NCBI GenBank assembly: GCA_011330645.1
Contig: DRQB01000027.1
Span: forward strand, 1 to 7,834
Length of the DNA: 7,834 bases
Source of the DNA: Campylobacterota bacterium
Lineage (GTDB): Bacteria > Campylobacterota > Campylobacteria > Campylobacterales > Sulfurovaceae
Direction: 5' to 3'
Part shown: positions 1 to 5,555 of the stretch, one piece after another
How the letters are laid out: each line of letters begins with the position of its first letter
Numbering within the stretch: position 1 is the stretch's first letter
The notes under the pieces: model-generated
Database searches by the model: none
Told to the model about the DNA's origin: nothing
What the model saw: only the letters and a program-made list of their open reading frames with translations
Position numbers and translations under genes: made by a program

Positions 1-659
1 GAGAGCATATGTGTTTTAAAGAAGAACATTCCTAAGTCACTCGCTTTACTTAGTATGTCTGAGTGAAGTACTGATTCCATTAGTCCTAAAGAGTGGTCTA
101 TAAACTGTGTGGTATTTTCGAACATTTCGCTGTCATCTTTCACCCAGTAGGCAACCACCATGATGTAGTAGTCCCAAAAGAGTTTTGGCAGGTGCTCTTT
201 AAAAGGAGGCTCTGCTATCTCTTCAGCTTCTATGGCGATGTTTAACATCTCTTCTACTGTTTCTATAAAGAGTGCATTGGTCTCATAGAGCTTCCCCATT
301 TTGAGTCCTGAAGAGTGAAAGACCATATCGGCTATCTGTATGATGAACTCTCTGTCTTCTAGGTAGAGTTCTAATTCAGTTTCTATAAGCGTTTGAAGTT
401 GTTCACGTAGTGTATAGGTATGAAAGTCTTCTATCTCTTGTATGGTTGCTACTGCCTCTTTATGTTTTTGTTCTATGTAAGCATAAAGGAGTTTTTCTTT
501 AGAAGGGAAGTAGTTATAGATAGTAGGATTACTCACCCCGGCATTTTTAGCCATCTCTCTAAGGCTTGCATTGTCAAACCCTTTTTCGATGATGAGATCC
601 ACAGCAGATTGGAGTATTTTAACTTTTGTTTTTTCTTTGGCAGATTGGGTAATTTTCAT
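1..659 (-). CDS. TetR/AcrR-family transcriptional regulator (C-terminus cut by window edge)
   Basis: Reading the minus strand from ATG at 659-657 gives 219 codons open to the left edge, so the gene is partial, though probably only the last residues are missing because TetR proteins are usually about 190-220 residues. The N-terminus is a classic TetR DNA-binding domain: helix 1 at about residues 11-26, then a helix-turn-helix at about 30-51 with ASLREMAKNAGVS followed by TIYNYFPSKEKLL, the family signature. The remainder (about 60-219) is helical and acidic, the usual variable ligand-binding and dimerisation region, so the inducer cannot be inferred. AAGGA sits six bases before the ATG. The family normally represses itself and neighbouring genes by binding a palindrome. 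Its target here is probably itself or genes beyond the left edge, since the upstream amidase gene points the same way and has its own start signals. Family assignment is secure; ligand and targets are unknown. Confidence 0.93.
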   Translation of the reverse strand, partial: MKITQSAKEKTKVKILQSAVDLIIEKGFDNASLREMAKNAGVSNPTIYNYFPSKEKLLYAYIEQKHKEAVATIQEIEDFHTYTLREQLQTLIETELELYLEDREFIIQIADMVFHSSGLKMGKLYETNALFIETVEEMLNIAIEAEEIAEPPFKEHLPKLFWDYYIMVVAYWVKDDSEMFENTTQFIDHSLGLMESVLHSDILSKASDLGMFFFKTHML

Positions 660-672
660 AGTAAATCCTTAG

Positions 673-689
673 TTTTATATAAAATATTT
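673..689. promoter_or_regulatory. AT-rich palindromes in the tetR leader, possible operator
   Basis: A perfect 12-base palindrome, TTTTATATAAAA (673-684), overlaps a second one, AAATATTT (682-689). They lie between the predicted -10 element and the start codon of the TetR gene, where an autorepressor often binds. Palindromes built only of A and T arise easily by chance in DNA this AT-rich, so the operator role is speculative. Confidence 0.2.
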
Positions 690-694
690 AACAA

Positions 695-723
695 AGTATA
701 ATATAAATAGGATTAAATGTCAA
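695..723 (-). promoter_or_regulatory. Sigma-70 promoter of the TetR gene
   Basis: On the minus strand a perfect -35 hexamer TTGACA (718-723) is followed after exactly 17 bases by TATACT (695-700), five of six matches to the -10 consensus. Transcription would start near 688, giving a leader of about 28 bases with a Shine-Dalgarno AAGGA. This is the strongest promoter by inspection in the window. The 130-base gap between the TetR and amidase genes holds little else. Confidence 0.75.
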
Positions 724-774
724 TATTTATTATAGTAAATTAACTATTTTTGACAGAGATAGAGTGTAGGGTGT

Positions 775-806
775 TATAAAAAAAACGTATTATAAAGTGG
801 GTTTTT
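775..806. terminator. Weak A/T-stem terminator candidate after the amidase gene
   Basis: Around the amidase stop codon (790-792), an A-run ending in C and a G followed by a T-run can pair across a loop of roughly 14-16 bases, and either strand ends in a run of T. The stem has almost no G-C pairs, so it is a poor intrinsic terminator. Read-through from the amidase gene into the TetR gene remains possible. Confidence 0.2.
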
Positions 807-1407
807 TTACGTCTTTGCCTAACTCTTTGGCTATGGCATAGGCTACAAGATGGGCTATTTTTTTAAGGCGTGGTTTGAGCCATTTGGTTTGTGTGTCACA
901 GGTGATTTCTCCTAGTTCAAGCAGAAGAAACTTGTCTGCGCGTATCCAGCGGTAGGCGTAGTAGTTTTGTAAATTTGGTGTGAAGTTGTCTTTGTGCCAT
1001 TTGTAAGGAAAGTAGTCTGTATAAAGGCTTTTCCATCGTTGTGCGAAGTCGTAAGAGTCATCAGAGGGGTAGCCGATGCTCGCACCAGAAGCACAAGGTT
1101 TGGTGGCACCATCAAAATGAATGGAGACGGCTATCTTTGCACGTGTAAACTTGACACGTGCAGGCATACGTTTCACGTCTATTTGCCATGCCTTTAGTGT
1201 TTTTGTTATTTCATCTGCAACAAGGATGTTCCACTCCTCTTCACGGTAAAGCGCACACTCTGCACCCGTGTTACCCGTAGTACGTCCTTCATGTCCAGCT
1301 TGTATGACTACAGAGACAGGTTTAGTTGTACTCCAGTAGAATATAAATGCCATCAATAAGATGATGAGTAATGCGAAGAAAGTTGCGGGTTTGTTTTTGA
1401 TGTTCAT
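790..1407 (-). CDS. Membrane-anchored N-acetylmuramoyl-L-alanine amidase (Amidase_3 family)
   Basis: A 205-residue protein that should cleave the bond between N-acetylmuramic acid and L-alanine in peptidoglycan, acting in the periplasm. Residues 1-7 are basic and 8-25 form a hydrophobic anchor without a clear cleavage site. The catalytic domain fills about 31-195: AGHEGR with zinc ligand H39, the REEEWN segment whose E56 fits the EKDxN glutamate ligand, SIHFDG with H97, and LLLELGEITC, whose E164 aligns with the catalytic glutamate of AmiC-type VETSFITN. The whole zinc site is therefore present. The region between ligands is short for the family, so this is a minimal amidase. An open frame reaches back to 1503, but those 32 codons run through a REP-like repeat; ATG at 1407-1405 gives the basic-then-hydrophobic N-terminus expected and sits seven bases after TATAAT. 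There is no Shine-Dalgarno sequence. Roles in daughter-cell separation or recycling are possible but not shown. Confidence 0.85.
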   Translation of the reverse strand: MNIKNKPATFFALLIILLMAFIFYWSTTKPVSVVIQAGHEGRTTGNTGAECALYREEEWNILVADEITKTLKAWQIDVKRMPARVKFTRAKIAVSIHFDGATKPCASGASIGYPSDDSYDFAQRWKSLYTDYFPYKWHKDNFTPNLQNYYAYRWIRADKFLLLELGEITCDTQTKWLKPRLKKIAHLVAYAIAKELGKDVKKPTL

Positions 1408-1414
1408 GGGTGGG

Positions 1415-1420
1415 ATTATA
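1415..1420 (-). promoter_or_regulatory. Consensus -10 element of the amidase gene (leaderless start)
   Basis: The minus strand has a perfect TATAAT here, followed by seven C-rich bases (CCCACCC) and then ATG. Transcription would begin at or one base before the start codon. No recognisable -35 hexamer lies upstream, which is common for the vegetative promoters of Campylobacterota. The same arrangement precedes ribA. Confidence 0.55.
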
Positions 1421-1443
1421 GCGAAATGAGGGAAAATAATGCT

Positions 1444-1470
1444 GTAGGTCGGGGTGTCCTCTCTCCGACA
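1444..1470 (+). repeat. REP-like hairpin, family A copy 1
   Basis: It starts with the tetranucleotide GTAG (1444-1447), then GTCGGGG (1448-1454), an eight-base loop, and CTCCGAC (1463-1469); the stem is 7 bp with one G-T pair. GTAG or GTGG followed by an imperfect hairpin is the layout of REP sequences mobilised by RAYT (REP-associated tyrosine, Y1/IS200-like) transposases. It is 26/27 identical to the reverse complement of copy 2 at 1554-1580. It lies just upstream of the amidase promoter. Confidence 0.75.
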
Positions 1471-1553
1471 ATAAGTTCGCATATCATAAAAGTAAAATAT
1501 CATTGATAAAAATTATATCGTGAAAATTTTATTTTTTCTATGCTTTAAAGTGG

Positions 1554-1580
1554 TGTCGGGGAGAGGACACCCCGACCTAC
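1554..1580 (-). repeat. REP-like hairpin, family A copy 2 (inverted)
   Basis: The inverted partner of copy 1: stem GTCGGGG (1555-1561) and CCCCGAC (1570-1576) with a perfect 7 bp match and an eight-base loop, followed by CTAC (1577-1580), which is GTAG on the minus strand. The two copies face each other across an 83-base AT-rich spacer with GTAG ends outermost, like a BIME (a paired REP module). No RAYT gene is in the window, so any mobilising enzyme would act in trans. Confidence 0.75.
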
Positions 1581-1587
1581 GAAAATC

Positions 1588-1616
1588 TTCAAAAAATATT
1601 TTAATTGTGGTATGAT
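1588..1616 (+). promoter_or_regulatory. Candidate promoter of the DUF2513-type gene
   Basis: TTCAAA (1588-1593; four of six matches to the -35 consensus) and TATGAT (1611-1616; five of six) are separated by 17 bases. They begin eight bases after REP copy 2, and the predicted start near 1623 leaves about 28 bases of leader including GGAG. The AT-rich context makes chance matches fairly likely. Confidence 0.4.
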
Positions 1617-1650
1617 TACTATTTACGAGAAGGCGGGGAAAGGAGATAGT

Positions 1651-2001
1651 ATGACAAGAGATTGGGAAGTTATTCGAGTTATTCTTAGTAAAGTTGAAGA
1701 AAATAGCAATAATTTTAATTTTTGTGATACTTTGGAGGAAGAGCAGAAAGAGCAATACGTTTATCATGTTGAACTACTTATTGAAGCAGGGATGATAAAA
1801 GGAAAAATGAAAACTTATATGAGTGGTGAAAAAGATTGTAATTTAGATAGATTGACTTGGAAAGGTCATGATTTCCTAGATGCAATTAGAAGTGATTCTA
1901 TTTGGGATAAAACGAAAAATATTTTAAAAGAAAAAGGATTAGGTATGTCTTTTGAAATTATAAAGAAGACAGCCATTAAATTTGCAGAAGAAATAATATA
2001 A
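1651..2001 (+). CDS. DUF2513-type protein of unknown function
   Basis: A 116-residue soluble protein with the pattern of DUF2513: an N-terminal MTRDWEVIRVIL helix, a central HVELLIEAGMIKG (about 39-51) resembling a winged-helix recognition element, and the signature LTWKGHDFLDAIR (68-80), followed by a basic helix to the end. Members are known mainly from phages, islands and scattered chromosomes; no biochemical role is established to my knowledge. ATG at 1651 is chosen over an in-frame ATG at 1612 because GGAG lies six bases upstream and family members begin at this point; the earlier start would also overlap the candidate promoter. GC content is about 28% by hand count, against about 45-50% in stretches of hemB and ribA. 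With REP-like elements on both sides and no functional link to its neighbours, it looks acquired. DNA binding is inferred only from the pattern. Confidence 0.8.
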   Translation: MTRDWEVIRVILSKVEENSNNFNFCDTLEEEQKEQYVYHVELLIEAGMIKGKMKTYMSGEKDCNLDRLTWKGHDFLDAIRSDSIWDKTKNILKEKGLGMSFEIIKKTAIKFAEEII

Positions 2002-2002
2002 A

Positions 2003-2026
2003 GGTGCGTTAGCAAACGCACCCTAC
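2003..2026 (-). repeat. REP-like hairpin, family B, between convergent stop codons
   Basis: GGTGCGTT (2003-2010) and AACGCACC (2015-2022) form a perfect 8 bp stem with loop AGCA, followed by CTAC (2023-2026), which is GTAG on the minus strand. It has the same GTAG-plus-hairpin plan as family A but an unrelated stem. It fills nearly all of the 27 bases between the stop codons of the DUF2513-type gene and hemB, and there is no T-run, so it is not a standard terminator. Its RNA hairpin could still shield the 3' ends of both transcripts. Confidence 0.7.
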
Positions 2027-2028
2027 GA

Positions 2029-3000
2029 CTACTTCTGTAACAACTCCGCCGCTTCCTTAGCATGATACGTAATAATAATATCCGCCCCTGCACGTTTAAA
2101 TCCAAGTAAAGTTTCCATCATCACAGCATCATAGTCTATGACACCAGCTTTGGCAGCCATTTTGAGCATGGAGTATTCGCCACTCACGTTGTAGACTGCT
2201 AGTGGTAGGGTAGTGTTGTTTCGTACGTCGCGGATGACATCCATGTAGGCTAGGGCTGGTTTAACCATGAGGATGTCTGCGCCTTCTGCTTCGTCTGCTA
2301 CAGACTCTGCTATGGCTTCGTTGCGGTTAGCTGGGTTCATTTGGTAGCTTTTTCTGTCGCCTTTTCCGGGGCTGGACTCTGCTACATCACGGAAAGGACC
2401 GTAGTAAGCTGAAGCAAATTTGGTAGAGTAGCTCATGACTGGAAGATTTTCAAATCCTGCAGCATCTAATCCATTTCTAATGGCTTGTATCATACCGTCC
2501 ATCATACCAGATGGGGCTATCATGTCTACACCTGCTTTAGCATGAACGACAGCTTGTTTGGCTAGGTTATCTAGGGTGATGTCGTTGTCAACAGTTTCTA
2601 ATACTGGGTCTATGACACCACAGTGACCATGGTCTGTGTATTCACAGAAACAAAGGTCAGTTGTCACAAACATATCTGGGTGTGCTGCTTTTACTTCGCG
2701 TACTGTTTGTGCGATGATGCCGTGTTCACACATCGCATCAGAGCCTACAGAGTCTTTAGTATCAGGAATACCAAAGAGGATGATAGACTTGATACCAAGT
2801 GTTTTAAGTGTGTCACACTCTTTGACTATCTCGTCGATGCTCATCTGGTACACGCCAGGCATAGAAGCTACTTCGTCTTTGATACCTGTACCACTTCTGG
2901 CAAAAAGAGGGTAGATAAAGTCATTGACACTTAGGTGTGTCTCTTGGAGGAGGTCACGAAGGACTGGGTTGATTCTTCTTCTTCTAAAACGTGGAAACAT
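2029..3000 (-). CDS. hemB: Delta-aminolevulinic acid dehydratase (porphobilinogen synthase)
   Basis: A cytosolic enzyme that condenses two 5-aminolevulinate molecules to porphobilinogen, the second common step of heme and related tetrapyrrole synthesis. The 323 residues match the full family length. The Schiff-base lysines are visible as K194 in SYSTKFASAYYGPF and K247 in ILMVKPALAY. The zinc cluster DLCFCEYTDHGHCG supplies C117, C119 and C127, so this is a cysteine-rich zinc-type enzyme rather than the aspartate-rich magnesium type. RRRR near the N-terminus and NVSGEYSM (about 271-278) are also typical. AAGG lies six bases before the ATG. It is transcribed alone, divergently from ribA and convergently with the DUF2513-type gene. 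No frameshift or missing key residue was seen. Confidence 0.97.
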   Translation of the reverse strand: MFPRFRRRRINPVLRDLLQETHLSVNDFIYPLFARSGTGIKDEVASMPGVYQMSIDEIVKECDTLKTLGIKSIILFGIPDTKDSVGSDAMCEHGIIAQTVREVKAAHPDMFVTTDLCFCEYTDHGHCGVIDPVLETVDNDITLDNLAKQAVVHAKAGVDMIAPSGMMDGMIQAIRNGLDAAGFENLPVMSYSTKFASAYYGPFRDVAESSPGKGDRKSYQMNPANRNEAIAESVADEAEGADILMVKPALAYMDVIRDVRNNTTLPLAVYNVSGEYSMLKMAAKAGVIDYDAVMMETLLGFKRAGADIIITYHAKEAAELLQK

Positions 3001-3026
3001 AAGATACCTTAGTAATAAATTGGGTT

Positions 3027-3032
3027 ATTTTA
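3027..3032 (-). promoter_or_regulatory. Candidate -10 element of hemB
   Basis: TAAAAT on the minus strand (five of six matches) would start transcription near 3020 and give a leader of about 20 bases containing the Shine-Dalgarno AAGG. No good -35 hexamer lies at 16-18 bases. A second candidate, TATACT at 3073-3078, would give a leader of about 66 bases. Confidence 0.35.
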
Positions 3033-3075
3033 CACTAATTAATGCTAATGGACTATTAATTCATACTTCTTAGAG

Positions 3076-3081
3076 TATAAT
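3076..3081 (+). promoter_or_regulatory. Consensus -10 element of ribA and the downstream cluster (leaderless start)
   Basis: A perfect TATAAT is followed by seven bases and the ribA ATG at 3088, so transcription should start at or next to the start codon. There is no -35 consensus and no Shine-Dalgarno sequence. The hexamer shares three bases with TATACT on the opposite strand (3073-3078). The 87-base gap is too short for an FMN riboswitch in front of ribA. Confidence 0.55.
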
Positions 3082-3087
3082 CTGCCT

Positions 3088-3666
3088 ATGAATAACATTG
3101 AAATATCACAAATCGCTACTTTACCAACCAAATATGGCACGTTTAAGATACAAGCCTTTAAAGAAGGAAAAGGTGTCAATGGGAAAGAGCACTTAGCTAT
3201 TTTTACCGATGACTTGTCCGATGCACCCATCGTGCGTGTACACTCTGAGTGTCTCACAGGTGATGCTATAGGTTCTGTCAAATGTGACTGTGGTGAACAG
3301 TTGGTTTATGCACAAAAGCTCATAGCTAAAGAGGGTGGGATGATTATCTACCATCGTCAAGAGGGACGAAACATAGGGCTGCTTAATAAGGTCAATGCCT
3401 ATGCCCTTCAAGACACAGGACTAGACACCGTCGCAGCCAACCACCAGTTAGGCTTTCGCGCAGATGAACGTACCTATGAGGTAGTAGAATTCATTTTAAA
3501 TCATTATGGTATTAAAAAGTTAAAACTTCTTACCAACAACCCAAGTAAGATAGAAAATCTAGCAAACATTGACATCGTAGAACGTTTGCCTATCGTTATA
3601 AAGTCTAATCCACATAATGAAAAATATCTGGATGTGAAGAAAACAAAGATGGGACATATACTTTAA
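3088..3666 (+). CDS. ribA: GTP cyclohydrolase II
   Basis: Converts GTP to 2,5-diamino-6-ribosylamino-4(3H)-pyrimidinone 5'-phosphate with release of formate and pyrophosphate, the committed step of riboflavin synthesis; cytosolic. The 192 residues correspond to a stand-alone RibA of the E. coli type, not a RibBA fusion. RVHSECLTGD followed by KCDCGEQ supplies zinc ligands C55, C66 and C68; YHRQEGRNIGL (88-98) is the substrate-binding loop; GFRADERTY holds D126 and R128, which match the catalytic pair of E. coli RibA; LLTNNPSK (147-154) is the conserved C-terminal motif. It is the first gene of the plus-strand cluster, and its TAA overlaps the rsmG ATG by one base. Confidence 0.95.
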   Translation: MNNIEISQIATLPTKYGTFKIQAFKEGKGVNGKEHLAIFTDDLSDAPIVRVHSECLTGDAIGSVKCDCGEQLVYAQKLIAKEGGMIIYHRQEGRNIGLLNKVNAYALQDTGLDTVAANHQLGFRADERTYEVVEFILNHYGIKKLKLLTNNPSKIENLANIDIVERLPIVIKSNPHNEKYLDVKKTKMGHIL

Positions 3667-4256
3667 TGAATTTAGGACAATATTTAGACAATGAAGAGAT
3701 AGTACTCTCCGATGAGATTATCGTAAAGTTAGAGAACTTTGCTTCACTCTTGCATGAGTGGAACCAGATACATAACCTTACCGGAGCAAAAACGATAGAT
3801 GCCATTTATGTAAATATCGTTGACTCTTTGTACCCGCTGACTTTCATTAAAAACCCTAAGAGTCTTTTAGATGTGGGAACAGGTGCAGGCTTTCCTGGCC
3901 TTGCACTTGCCATAGCACTGCCAGAGTGTGAAGTGGTATTGGCGGAGCCTCTTAAAAAGCGTGTCTCCTTTTTAAAGTACGCAGCCATAGACGGTGGACT
4001 TTCTAATGTACGGGTAGAAGCCAAGCGTGTGGAATTTGTAGCACATGATGCCTTTGATATGATAAGCTCGCGTGCCGTGACAAATACCAAGTTACTCTTA
4101 GATTTGACAGAGGCTGTTAGTGACACTAAAACAGAATACCTTTTTTACAAAGGCTCACGTGTTTTTGATGAGGTAGCAGACGTAGAGCATAAGTTAGAGT
4201 ATGATATAGTACAGAAAAACCAACGAAATTATTTATATATTAAAGGTAGAGTTTGA
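3666..4256 (+). CDS. rsmG: 16S rRNA (guanine527-N7) methyltransferase RsmG
   Basis: Transfers a methyl group from S-adenosylmethionine to N7 of G527 in 16S rRNA; formerly called GidB. In other bacteria its loss gives low-level streptomycin resistance. The 196-residue protein has a helical N-terminal part with HEWNQIHNLTG (30-40), then the Rossmann-fold motif I LLDVGTGAGFPGL (67-79), the acidic strand end VVLAEPLKKRVSFLK (90-104), SSRAV (134-138) and YKG (161-163), all in family order. The ATG shares its A with the ribA TAA (TAATG), and no well-spaced Shine-Dalgarno sequence is present, suggesting translational coupling. The stop overlaps the next gene's TTG start. Confidence 0.95.
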   Translation: MNLGQYLDNEEIVLSDEIIVKLENFASLLHEWNQIHNLTGAKTIDAIYVNIVDSLYPLTFIKNPKSLLDVGTGAGFPGLALAIALPECEVVLAEPLKKRVSFLKYAAIDGGLSNVRVEAKRVEFVAHDAFDMISSRAVTNTKLLLDLTEAVSDTKTEYLFYKGSRVFDEVADVEHKLEYDIVQKNQRNYLYIKGRV

Positions 4257-4465
4257 TTTTAAAATTATTGATATTCGCAATAGCTGGTGTAATGATTTAC
4301 AAATTTTTTGGAGGGAAACTTCCAAGCATAAGTAAAAGTGCTTCAGAAAAAAAACTAGATGATGATACATTGGTTGAGTGTGAAAAATGTGGTACCTATG
4401 TGACAGTAAAAGAGAGTATTATTGTCCATGGTAAGTATTATTGTTCTAAAGAGTGCAGTGTTTAA
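4253..4465 (+). CDS. PP0621-family small membrane-anchored zinc-ribbon protein
   Basis: A 70-residue protein with a hydrophobic N-terminal segment (1-19), a Ser/Lys/Asp-rich linker (20-39), and a C-terminal zinc-ribbon-like module: C43-x2-C46, then 17 residues, then C64-x3-C68, within VECEKCGTYV and KYYCSKECS. This architecture matches the PP0621 family, whose function is unknown. The start is an unusual TTG at 4253 that overlaps the rsmG stop (TTGA); AAGG six bases before it supports this choice, and the only later in-frame ATG would cut the membrane segment. The topology of the ribbon relative to the membrane cannot be decided. Metal binding is inferred from the cysteine spacing. Confidence 0.85.
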   Translation: MILKLLIFAIAGVMIYKFFGGKLPSISKSASEKKLDDDTLVECEKCGTYVTVKESIIVHGKYYCSKECSV

Positions 4466-4487
4466 AATATAGTTAAAAGGAAACATC

Positions 4488-4868
4488 ATGATAATTGTAG
4501 GTCATCCATGGGTAGAGAGTACAAAATTTTGTAAAATATTTGCTGTTGAAGATATTAAGAAATCTAGCGCAGATGATGTTGTCTTGCTTGAACCAATTGT
4601 GGATTCGCATAAATTAGCAAAATATTGTCAAGAAAATGATATTGTTTTTGCTGTGACGGTAAACTCACTGAAAGAAGCAATCTTTGCAAATGCACTAGGT
4701 GCCAAATATATGGTTTGTGAAGAAGATGATGCATTGATTATTCATCCTATTGCGCAAGAGTATCTGTTTGATACACGTGTATTGGTGTTAATACATGATG
4801 AAAAAGAGATAGCCAAAATAGCACGTTCTGGTATAGATGGTGTGATTTTCCCTGAGGCAATTTGTTAA
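4488..4868 (+). CDS. Conserved protein of unknown function
   Basis: A 126-residue soluble protein without a signal peptide or membrane segment. Alternating short hydrophobic strands and amphipathic helices (MIIVGHPWV; DDVVLLEPI; DIVFAVTVNSLKEAIFANALGAKYMVC; TRVLVLIHD; SGIDGVIFPEAI) suggest an alpha/beta fold resembling part of a TIM barrel, such as the phosphate-binding half of phosphodiesterase-like proteins. Catalytic residues of such enzymes are not recognisable, so no reaction is proposed. I believe homologues occur in other Campylobacterota, from memory only. AAGGAA lies six bases before the ATG. It follows the PP0621 gene by 22 bases and precedes the rhomboid gene by six, so it belongs to the same transcript. 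Confidence 0.85.
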   Translation: MIIVGHPWVESTKFCKIFAVEDIKKSSADDVVLLEPIVDSHKLAKYCQENDIVFAVTVNSLKEAIFANALGAKYMVCEEDDALIIHPIAQEYLFDTRVLVLIHDEKEIAKIARSGIDGVIFPEAIC

Positions 4869-4874
4869 GTCGTA

Positions 4875-5555
4875 ATGACAAGTTCTTTCAAACAATATAA
4901 AATTACTTACGCACTGATAGCCATTAATATACTTGGTTATCTGTTTTCTGCCTTTTTAAGTCACAGTCTTATAGATATGAATCTGGAAGTACTGGTCAAT
5001 ATGGGAGCACTTTATGGTCCTCTAACAGTAGTAGATGGCGAGTGGTGGAGACTCCTTTCTGCCATGTTCTTGCATGGAGGGATGACTCACTTACTTGTCA
5101 ATATGTTTTCTCTCTATCTGATAGGGCGTGGGGTAGAATTGTATTTTAATACCATGGGGTATTTGAGTATTTATCTTTTTTCTGGACTTTTAGGTGGCTT
5201 GGCTTCACTCTATATGCATCCTGCCTCAGTAGGGATTGGTGCATCAGGTGCTATCTTTGGTATTTTTGGTGCATTGGCTGGATTTTTCTTAGCACATCGT
5301 GAAAAGATAGAAGTACATACCAAAGCCTTTATGAAAGAATTTGCCATTATTATAGGGATTAACTTAGTGATTGGCTTTTCTATCCCTTCTGTAGATGTCT
5401 CTGCACATATAGGGGGACTTCTTGTTGGTGTGTTAGGGGGATATGTTATCGCTAAAAATCCAAAATGGGTATGGGGATATAATCTGGTGATGATACTCCT
5501 CATGATAGGCTTCATGCAGTACTTACCTAGTCAGTATGCTCAAACACTTTTTTAA
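4875..5555 (+). CDS. Rhomboid-family intramembrane serine protease
   Basis: A 226-residue polytopic inner-membrane protein that should cut single-pass membrane substrates within the bilayer. About six or seven hydrophobic segments are seen (approximately 11-29, 61-84, 94-114, 119-141, 153-170, 176-193 and 199-217). The catalytic dyad is visible: S124 in GIGASGAIFG and H178 in DVSAHIGGLLVG. EWWRLLSAMFLHGGMTHLLVNM (about 56-77) is the rhomboid L1 and helix-2 region, with H72 and N76 corresponding to the oxyanion residues of E. coli GlpG. The bacterial core form lacks a cytoplasmic extension. The ATG lies six bases after the previous stop, with only a weak Shine-Dalgarno-like TAAGT. Its last 20 bases overlap the lipoprotein gene. 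The substrate is unknown. Confidence 0.93.
   Translation: MTSSFKQYKITYALIAINILGYLFSAFLSHSLIDMNLEVLVNMGALYGPLTVVDGEWWRLLSAMFLHGGMTHLLVNMFSLYLIGRGVELYFNTMGYLSIYLFSGLLGGLASLYMHPASVGIGASGAIFGIFGALAGFFLAHREKIEVHTKAFMKEFAIIIGINLVIGFSIPSVDVSAHIGGLLVGVLGGYVIAKNPKWVWGYNLVMILLMIGFMQYLPSQYAQTLF

Noticed and set aside
420..701. Plus-strand 93-codon open frame opposite the TetR gene
   Set aside because: It is antisense to a convincing TetR coding region and has no family features; the same applies to the other open frames opposite hemB, ribA, rsmG and the glutamate-rich gene.
766..773. GTAGGGTG resembling the start of the family B REP element
   Set aside because: The following bases do not form the matching hairpin, so it is a chance match or an unrecognisable remnant.
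750..780. Plus-strand promoter-like pair TTGACA and TATAAA near the amidase 3' end
   Set aside because: The spacer is 19 bases, too long, and no plus-strand gene follows; an antisense RNA cannot be excluded but has no further support.
1408..1503. In-frame N-terminal extension of the amidase from an ATG at 1503
   Set aside because: The 32 codons pass through a REP-like repeat and a TATAAT element and do not look like a signal sequence; the internal ATG at 1407 gives a normal membrane anchor.
1444..2026. Complete insertion sequence or CRISPR array in the repeat-containing patch
   Set aside because: There is no transposase gene, the repeats are inverted hairpins of two unrelated families, and spacing is irregular, so neither interpretation fits.
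3001..3087. FMN riboswitch upstream of ribA
   Set aside because: The whole gap is 87 bases, the conserved multi-stem RFN pattern is absent, and the promoter lies directly at the start codon.
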